DNA from: Brachypodium distachyon
Taxonomy: Eukaryota > Streptophyta > Magnoliopsida > Poales > Poaceae
Length of the DNA stretch: 64,000 nucleotides
NCBI RefSeq assembly: GCF_000005505.3
Contig: NC_016133.3
Coordinates: forward strand, 29,443,008 to 29,507,007
Reading direction: 5' to 3'
A program made the position numbers and the translations under genes. Shown here in pieces: positions 56,370-64,000 of the stretch. Numbering within the stretch: position 1 is the first letter of the stretch; each line of letters opens with the position of its first letter. The notes beneath the pieces were generated by a model. The model did not search any database and was not told the DNA's origin. It worked only from the letters and a program-made list of their open reading frames with translations.

Positions 56370-59300
56370 ATGGCGGGCAGGACGTCGTCGCTGCTGGAGG
56401 CCGCCTCCGGCGACGCGTACACGCAGGACGGCACGACGGACCTTTGCGGTGGCCCCATCCTCCGCTCCAAGCGAGGAGGCTGGCGAGCCTGCTCCTTCGT
56501 GCTAGGTGAGCAAGCCCATCTCAACTAATTTAAGGTCGCATGGATGGTGATTACTCCCAAAGTCCCAAGTTCGATGGCCAGCGAACTCCCAAGCTTACCT
56601 GTACTAAACAAATGCTGCTCATGCATATGGTCCAAATTCTCTTCCCATGTATACATGTTTGTCAATTATACAATTGTTAGTGATAGAATTTTTTTATATG
56701 TTAATACTCTACAGGATGATTACAAGTGCTATGTTTTTATTTATTTATTCCAAGAAGGTCGATTTCCATCGCTGATTAGAAGAAAAACATGATCATGTTT
56801 ACAAATGCTACATCGCATATAGGTGCAATATATTTTAAAATATTTTTGAGAAGCAAAGTGTTAACGATGCGCGTGCTTTTGTTGGGCGTGTGCCGCTTGC
56901 AGTGTACGAGGTGTTCGAGCGGATGGCCCACTACGGTATTTCGTCTAACCTGGTGCTTTACCTGACGAAGGAGCTACACCAAGGCACGGTGCAGTCGGCC
57001 AACAACGTCACCAACTGGGCCGGCACTGCCATGTTGACGCCCATCGTCGGCGCGTACATCGCTGATGCCCACCTTGGCCGCTACCGCACCTTCATGGTCT
57101 TCTCCGTGATCTACCTTATCGTGAGTCAACGTGACTGTCTATTTTCCTATCGTTTTGTCCTCCTGATATATAAGTAATGAGATCAAAACAAGCTTGCTAC
57201 TAATTAGATGCCAACCTAAGCCACAAACATAAATGATAAATTACATGCATCTTTCTAGAGACCAAATAAAGGGAATTCACCTAAATAGACATACATTGGT
57301 TACGATTGTCGTCGACTGAGAAATAACTATTTTCTAAACGACTGAGATATAGACACTCTCAAAAATTTATACCATGACCCATGGTAGTATATATAAGCAA
57401 CTGTGCATGGTTTATGACCTGGGTCTTCACACAAAGCATTCATCAATTACAAAATTTGCAACATAGTTCCTAAAGCATAGTTCAATTACCATTGCAGGAA
57501 AGAACAAAACAACATGGTTGCAGGGATGTTGTTTAAATTGTTCTGTTTAGGCGTTCAGCATCTTCTAATGCAGGAGATCCGAACCATCAGTTTGTCCAAG
57601 AATGTGTATTCGTGGTTGCATATATTTATGGAATCAGCTATGAAATTTTCCTGAATATCAGTCTTAATTTGAAAGCTTTTAGATCGGCATACGCGCATTT
57701 TCATACTTAAGTCACTCCATTAATTATTAGAGTAAATTCCAGTTTTTACCCCCTACTTTCAAGTTTTGGACAACAATTACCCCATTTAGTGAAAATTCTA
57801 TAATTTTACCCCATTTAGTGAAAGTTGTACCAGATTTTACCCCATTTAATATTTTGACTCCCTTTTTGACAAACTAAAAGTTGCTCCGGCAACTCCAAAT
57901 AATGCAATAACCATGTGCAACTTTAGGCGTATAAAATTTTAAAATTTTCAAAGAAGTAGGAATTACCAAAAGGCGTGTATTTACCACCCGCTATTAATCA
58001 TGCAGGGAATGAGCCTGCTGACGATGGTTGTGTCGCTGCCGTCGCTGAAACCGCCGAAGTGTGGCCTTGGCACGCCGGACCTGAGCTGCGAGCACAAGGC
58101 ATCGAGCCTGCAACTGGGCGTCTTCTTCCTGGCCCTGTACATCCTCGCCATGGGAACGGGCGGCACCAAGCCCAATATCTCTACCATCGGCGCTGATCAG
58201 TTCGACAAGAACGAGCCGCGGGAGCGCCGGCACAGGCTCTCCTTCTTCAATTGGTGGATGTTCAGCATCTTCGTCGGCGCGCTCTTCGGCAACACCGTCC
58301 TCGTCTACATCCAGGACAAGATTGGCTGGACCGTGGGCTACGCTCTGCCCACCGTCGGGCTCGCCGTCTCAATCGCCATCTTCACCGCCGGCACGCCCTT
58401 CTACCGCCACAAGCCCACCTCTGAGAGTTCCTTCGCAAAGATGGCCGGGGTCATTGTCTCCACTGTCCGCAAGTGCACCCTCGCCGCGCCCGTCGATCCG
58501 AGCGACCTGCACGAGCTCGACCCCGAGCACTATGCCAAGAAGAAGACCACCCCGCTGCCGTACACGCCCAACTTGAGGTGCTCATGTCTAAACTACATTT
58601 TGACGATGATCGCGCGTGCGGTGTGCCTGAATTGACACACACATGTGCACATATGTGGTTGTTTTCTAGAATATGCAGATATGTGGTTGTGGTCTCACGA
58701 ATTTGGTTCGTCTTTTCCATTGTTGGTTGCAGCATTCTGAGCAAAGCGGCGGTGAGGACAGGAGGGAGAGCTTCACGGTGGTCTCTAAGCACGGTGACGC
58801 AGGTGGAGGAGACTAAGCAGATGCTCAAGATGCTGCCCGTGCTGGCCATAACGTTTGTGCCGAGCGCGATGCTGGCACAGATCAACACGCTGTTCGTGAA
58901 GCAGGGCACGACGCTGGAACGGCACGTGGGTTCCCAAGACGGCTTCGAGATCCCGCCGGCAAGCCTGCAAGGGTTTGTGACCATCTCCATGCTCGTCTCC
59001 GTGGTGCTCTACGACCGCCTCTTCGTGCCTTTCATGCGGCGGCTGACCAAGAACCCGCGGGGCATCTCGCTGCTCCAGCGGATGGGCGTCGGGCTCGTCT
59101 CCCACATCGTGATCATGGCCATCGCGTCCGTCACGGAGCGGCGCAGGCTGGACGTGGCGCGGGCGAACGGCATCTTTGAGAGCAAGGGGACGACGATCCC
59201 GCTCTCCATCTTCGTGCTGCTCCCGCAGTTTGTGCTCATGGGCGTGGCCGACGCCTTCTTGGAGGTTGCCAAGATCGAGTTCTTCTACGACCAGGCGCCC

Positions 59301-59636
59301 GAGGGAATGAAGAGCCTCGGCACGTCCTACTCCATGACCAGCCTCGGCATCGGCAACTTCCTCAGCAGCGCGCTGCTGTCAACTGTGTCGCATCTGACGC
59401 GGCGACATGGTAGTGGAGGGTGGATCCAGAACAACCTCAACGCCTCGCGGCTCGACCTCTATTATGCCTTCTTCGTCGTGCTCAACTGCGCCAACCTTGT
59501 TCTATTCTTTGTCGTGTGCCGGATGTACGTGTACAACATTGAGATTGCCCACGACGATGATGGTGGCGGGGAGAAGCAACAAAGGGAATTAGTTGTGATA
59601 CGGCCATTCGCTGTTGTAGGTGCATCTGATATGTAA
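56370..59636 (+). CDS. NPF transporter C (NRT1/PTR family, NPF5.2/5.3-like)
   Basis: MFS carrier of 609 residues, paralogue of B. Exons are 56370-56505, 56903-57120, 58006-58577 and 58733-59636. All introns are GT-AG and interrupt the same codons as in B (exons 2 and 3 are exactly the same length, 218 and 572 bp). Start MAGRTSSLLEAASGDAYTQ. The ExxER motif is E48-V-F-E51-R52 (YEVFERMAHYG; the first Tyr of the usual AYYG is His). The N-terminal LxGNPIL signature is altered to LCGGPIL. All later NPF blocks are as in B: GGTKPNISTIGADQFDKN, FFNWWMFSIFVG, VTQVEETKQMLKMLPVL, NTLFVKQGTTLERH and FYDQAPEGMKSLGTSY. It ends VVGASDM and TAA. Its 3' exon differs from B at only a handful of bases over long stretches. 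Substrate unknown; no disabling change. Confidence 0.94.
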
Positions 59637-60742
59637 GGGCACTTAGAATTCATTGTATCTTAAGGTGTAATTAATCACATTAAATGTGCATATAGATACA
59701 CCCCTCTCGATGGATTGTATCTAAGTGTTGTATCTAAACAAATCTTGTTTAATAATTTGTGTGATCTATACTAGTAAATTAACATTGTGGTCTATTTGTG
59801 GCATGTACTATTGTATGTACTAACGATTGATCATCTTGTGTTTCGAGTTTCCGATGGCATGTAATCGGACAACATTGTTCATAGTAAAGTGTTTACAATG
59901 TAGTTTCTCTTCAAGAACACGTATAATCATACCTGTATCACATCCAAGCCGGAAAAGAAAAACTGGAATTCAGATGCATACTTCAGTATAGAGTTCAAAT
60001 CCAGATCAATGTTGCTAATCAGGACACGATTGGTCGGGCACCCGTCAAGCCCAAATTTGAATCAAGAGACGTTTCAGATGCCAGCTGCCACCAATTTCAA
60101 CTCTGGATGCCCAGTGGCCTACGGCAGAGCACGCGAGCGCACCGGTGGGGCTTCATGTGTCGTCGTTTTGGCTGCACGGACTGATCATCAGCGAGCGAGA
60201 CGACGGCATGGCTGCACGCCCACATCAACGCCGCTGCTCATAACGGCGGCGTACCGTCCTCCTAGCTCGCCACTCGAAAGCGATCACCACGTCGTTGCGC
60301 ATAACGAGTAGCTTTGCCTTGCTCGTCCGCTCCAGGAGGCAGAGTTGGAAGAGATCAAAGAAAGGGGGAAGCGGTTTTGCACACCAGATCGATCCCGTGA
60401 TTAATGTTCATCGGTTACACCACCAAGAGCTGTATCGCCGTATCGTTAATAGGATACGGTTCATCCCTCACTCTTCTTTAATTACCTCTCCACGTCATAC
60501 TTAGTCCTAGTTGGCATGATTAAGATAAGATACGCTCCATGCTGGAGCATTGGGACTGCCCTAGAAAACCCTGAGACTTGAGACGAAGTCGAGGGTTGTG
60601 AAATACATGTAAACATGACACAATGACAAGAACGAAACAACAACCAGAAAAAGTTGCAGACAATATAATGGTGAAGCCAACCACAAATTTGGCAAGCACC
60701 AAGGACATTGATGAATTGAAAGGGAAACTTTCTCAGCCATAT
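59637..60742. other. Intergenic DNA downstream of gene C
   Basis: Gene C 3' flank, with the word GTATCTTAAGGTGTAATTAA near 59655. No further gene is seen; frames near 60000-60310 are Arg/Ala-rich shadows. It ends with the segment related to 54265-54350. Confidence 0.45.
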
Positions 60743-61227
60743 GGCGTGTTTGGATGCCCAGATCACCGCGGCTCGCATCGCACTGACGATGCAGCAGCTA
60801 GGGTACAAGCATGGGAGATGCAAGCCGGAGCTGCAACCCAATGTTTGGTGATCGCCAACAAGGCCTGCACAACCTGACGGTGGTATAGCGTTGGGAGAGA
60901 AAGTGGCATAGCTATCTTGACGGGGGGACGTCGCACAGTGGTCGTCGGCGCAGCCGGAACCGTCCGAATCAATGGCGGCCCAGACCCAGGGATTTGAGGA
61001 TGCCAACAAGCGTTTGGAGAGAAGGCAGGGGGAGCGACAGAGGAGTGGAGGCCGGCAGGCGGTGGAGGAATGAGATGGAGCTGGGAGAGAGATGGAGGTG
61101 AGAGGAGCGATAACGACGGAGGAGAGAACCATGCTGCAACGACAAAGGCCGATCCCTTCATAAGGCATTTTTTTTTGCATCTGCCATGCAACTCGTCGAT
61201 GCAGCCGAGACAACCAAACAGGCCTAT
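60740..61227. mobile_element. Possible TIR element (482 bp) with TAT duplication
   Basis: The element is 60743-61224, ends GGCGTGTTTGGATGCCC and, inverted, GGCCTGTTTGGTTGTCTC (14-bp imperfect inverted repeat), flanked by TAT at 60740-60742 and 61225-61227. The 3-bp duplication suggests a PIF/Harbinger-like origin. The long minus-strand frame across it is Ser/Cys-rich without a domain and starts at a non-ATG codon. Confidence 0.55.
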
Positions 61228-61495
61228 TTTTGCGGTTTAGGTGTGGGCAAGACCACCGTGGGCAACCAAATAACCCATTAGTTGAATGTCACTCCCTATG
61301 CTCCTCCCTCGAGTTCATTCTTGTCAGGATGAAATGAGTTACACACCCATTGAAGATACTGTATACTATAAATATCCTTGCTATTTAAAAGGGATATTTA
61401 TAGTTTACAAGATCCATGACAGATGACAATGGATGTGTCCTTTCGTTAGATGATTGAAGTTAAAAGTTTCCTAAATTACTTTGGGACTCTTCTTC

Positions 61496-61806
61496 TTAGG
61501 ACATCCGCAATGGTAGAGTCAATACTGACTCTTCCCGTAATTTAGAGTCAACGGTAAAATAACATGTGTAACGGATTGTGTATTTAAATCGATTCTAGAT
61601 GATTTGTTAACATTAAATACGATGTTGCACAATCGTTGAAAGCTCGATTCTTAGCTAACTTTTAGCTGACTATTAGTCGATTATTTTCTTAAGAGTCTAA
61701 CTTTTCATGAAGAGTCAGTTTTCTTCTCTCTCCAATTTCTTTTTCATTAACACAAACAAATTTTAAATAAGAATCGATTAAGAGTCACCCATTGCGGATA
61801 CCCTTA
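61496..61806. mobile_element. Tourist-like MITE (305 bp) with TTA duplication
   Basis: The element is 61499-61803. Ends are GGACATCCGCAATGG and, inverted, GGGTATCCGCAATGG, flanked by TTA on both sides (61496-61498 and 61804-61806). The sub-terminal AGAGTCA/TGACTCT words are also inverted. This fits the PIF/Harbinger (Tourist) class. Confidence 0.85.
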
Positions 61807-62535
61807 TTGCTTGGGTTCTTTTCTCCCGCATAGGAATAAACCATTTTCGTGATTGGTTAATAGCTTGGCTAGTTGACTTGCTTAGGTGGCCTAATCAATT
61901 TTTGTTGAGACTTTTCTCAAACAAGCCTTGTTGCCCAACCTATATAAGCGACTTATTATTCCTCTACAAGCCTCCCCAATTACTCCGTATTTTCTTAGTC
62001 TGCTCTTATATTCAATAAACAGACCCAATACATTTTTTTTAAATAAAATAAATTTGAGTTTTTAGGATAAATTACTTGTGTTTTGAATTTGTGCCGAAAG
62101 TAACCCACTCGAATAATTTGTCTGAGCTTATCGATTATTTATTTAGTTTTGTCTCTATTCATGAAAGTACATCCTCGAAGAGATCGAAATTTCAAAACTT
62201 TACATCAATTTATCCCTGATGATAAATTTAGATAGCTACCTTAAGGACTCCAAATTTCAGATTTCCAGATTTTAAAACTAGAGACCCTTCAAAGTTCGGC
62301 CCGGGGATAGAAGCAATCAAGAAACCCTACTTTCCCTTCAGGCACCCCGGCCCAGTACCCCACCCCGCAGTCCCGCACGCGGCCTAAAATATCCCCAAAC
62401 CCCCTGTGCCCCCTCCCAAATCTGCAACCCAGAAGCAGAAATCCCCAATTCCCTTCTCGCCTCCCCTCCCCTCTCCCCCCTCTCCCGCACCCGAGCGCGT
62501 GAAAACCCGAGGAGCGGCGGAGCGAAGAGGCGGAG
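61807..62535 (+). promoter_or_regulatory. Upstream region and 5' UTR of the RRM gene
   Basis: AT-rich promoter DNA changes at about 62290 to a C/T-rich leader (CTCCCCTCCCCTCTCCCCCC near 62461) typical of highly expressed plant housekeeping genes. No clear TATA box is placed. Confidence 0.45.
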
Positions 62536-64000
62536 ATGGAGTCGGACCAAGGGAAGCTCTTCATCGGCGGCATCTCGTGGGAAACGACGGAGGAGAAGCT
62601 GCACGAGCACTTCTCCACCTTCGGCGAGGTCTCCCAGGCCGCCGTCATGCGCGACAAGCTCACCGGCCGCCCCCGGGGCTTCGGCTTCGTCGTCTACGCC
62701 GACCCGGCCGCCGTCGATGCCGCTCTCCTAGAGCCACATACCCTCGACGGCCGCACGGTACGTATCCTCCCTGCCTTGTTCTCCCCCCTACCCCAAACCC
62801 TAGCCGGATATTCGCGTGGAATATTCGCTTCGGACGCGTTCTGATCTATCCCGATGCTGCGGCCTTGGGGTGTACGTGTATGCGGTGAGGATTATCTCTC
62901 AAGTGCTCAAGCGTGGGCGTCTCTGTTGTGCTTTTGTTGTCTCAGGTCGATGTGAAGCGGGCGCTTTCGCGGGAGGAGCAGCAGGCTTCTAAGGCGGTGA
63001 ACCCTAGCACCGGAAGGAACACTGGAGGTGGCGGCGGTGGCAATGATGCCAGTGGTACTCGGACGAAGAAGATCTTTGTTGGTGGACTGCCCTCAAGCCT
63101 GACAGATGATGAGTTCCGGCAGTACTTCCAGACTTTTGGGGCTGTCACTGATGTTGTGGTGATGTATGACCAGACCACCCAGCGCCCCAGGGGGTTTGGG
63201 TTCATCACCTTTGACTCTGAGGATGCAGTTGACCGTGTACTGCACAAGACCTTCCATGATTTGGGTGGAAAGATGGTAGAGGTTAAGCGTGCACTGCCTC
63301 GGGAGGCAAACCCTGGCTCTGGTGGCGGCGGGCGTTCTATGGGAGGTGGGGGTTTTCATAGTAATAATGGCCCTAACTCCAATGCTGGCAGCTATGATGG
63401 CAGAGCTGATGCTAGCAGATATGGGCAGGCGCAGCAGGGCAGTGGTGGCTATCCGGGTTATGGTGCTGGAGGTTATGGTAGTGCTGCAACTGGATATGGA
63501 TATGGACATGCTAACCCTGCATCTACATATGGAAATTATGGTTCTGCAGGATATGGAGGTGTTCCTGCTGGGTATGCTGGGGCTTATGGTAATCCAAGTC
63601 CTGCTGCCTCTGGTTACCAGGGGGGGCCCCCAGGTGCTAATAGAGGGCCCTGGGGTAGTCAAGCTCCATCTGGTTATGGCACTGGAAGTTATGCTGGCAA
63701 TGCAGGCTATGGTGCATGGAACAGCTCTTCTGCTGGTGGCAATGCACCCAGTAGTCAGGCACCTGGTGCAGCTGCAGGTTATGGAAACCAGGGCTATGGA
63801 TATGGTGGATATGGAGGGGATGCATCTTATGGTAATCAGGGAGGATATGGTGCTTATGGAGGGCGGGGAGATGGTGCTGGCAATCCTGCTGCTGGTGGAG
63901 CATCTGGGTATGGTGCTGGATATGGAAGTGGGAATGGCAACTCTGGATATCCAAATGCATGGACTGATCCTTCACAGGGTGGAGGATTTGGTGGTTCAGT
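62536..64000 (+). CDS. hnRNP1-like RNA-binding protein with two RRMs, 3' partial
   Basis: Exon 1 is 62536-62757 and exon 2 is 62946 to beyond the window; the 188-bp intron is GTACGT...CTCAG, phase 0 (GRT|VDVKR). About 425 residues are present. RRM1 (about residues 6-80) has RNP2 LFIGGI (8-13) and RNP1 RGFGFVVY (47-54). A Gly-rich linker leads to RRM2 (about 115-190) with IFVGGL (117-122) and RGFGFITF (156-163). The rest is a long low-complexity tail of Gly, Tyr, Ser, Asn and Gln (GYG, SYG and GYGGYGG-type repeats), still open at base 64000. This architecture is that of plant hnRNP1/RNP1 (DAZAP1/Musashi-like) proteins, which bind RNA in nucleus and cytoplasm and act in processing, stability or stress granules. 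Start ATG 62536 is the first ATG after the C/T-rich leader, 6 codons before RRM1. Confidence 0.94.
62758..62945 (+). other. Intron 1 of the RRM gene
   Basis: GTACGT at 62758 to TCTCAG at 62945. It lies near the end of RRM1, between DGRT and VDVKRAL. Confidence 0.92.

Noticed and set aside
60482..61213. 243-codon minus-strand open frame
   Set aside because: It covers an inverted-repeat element, starts at a non-ATG codon, is Ser/Cys-rich and shows no domain.

Overview
This window is nuclear DNA of a grass (Poaceae). The evidence is GC-rich coding exons set in AT-rich intergenic DNA, plant-specific gene families (LRR-RLK, LRR receptor-like protein, NPF transporters, a two-RRM hnRNP), Stowaway, Tourist and hAT miniature elements, and Tat-like Ty3/gypsy retrotransposons. 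The CTCCCTCCG-type Stowaway ends suggest a cool-season (pooid) grass, but I cannot fix the species.

Layout. 1-2.8 kb: 3' part of an LRR receptor-like kinase (MIK2-like) with one intron. 5.0-24.7 kb: a nest of retrotransposons. The outer element (+) has ~485-bp LTRs at 5024-5507 and 24240-24724. Its gag is split by a solo LTR (6671-7525, perfect 5-bp target duplication) and then by a truncated second element on the minus strand (about 7.95-17.75 kb). Both elements have two RNase H-like domains and an extra ORF antisense to pol, the Tat/Grande/RIRE2-type arrangement, and both are dead through stops and frameshifts. 25.9-27.3 kb: a short LRR receptor-like protein gene. 28.8-29.5 kb: a 188-bp tandem repeat. 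30.6-33.2 kb, 50.4-54.3 kb and 56.4-59.6 kb: three complete NPF (NRT1/PTR family, NPF5.2/5.3-like) transporter genes, all on the plus strand (here A, B, C). Between A and B lie about 17 kb of repeats: a 46-bp minisatellite with higher-order structure, microsatellites, MITEs and LINE 3' ends. 61.5-61.8 kb: a Tourist-like MITE. 62.5 kb to the end: the 5' part of an hnRNP1-like RNA-binding protein gene.

The genes are independent plant transcription units, not an operon. The RLK and RLP would act at the plasma membrane in ligand perception. The NPF trio are proton-coupled oligopeptide/nitrate-family carriers. B and C are a recent duplicate pair or have been homogenised by gene conversion. The RRM protein is nuclear/RNA-processing.

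I see no wholly new system. The most unusual points are a frame-preserving 80-bp intron in the antisense retrotransposon ORF, nonsense codons that are almost all TAG/TGA (methyl-cytosine decay pattern), the higher-order minisatellite, the near-identity of NPF B and C confined to the 3' exon, and a truncated LRR-RLP that keeps both its signal peptide and membrane anchor.
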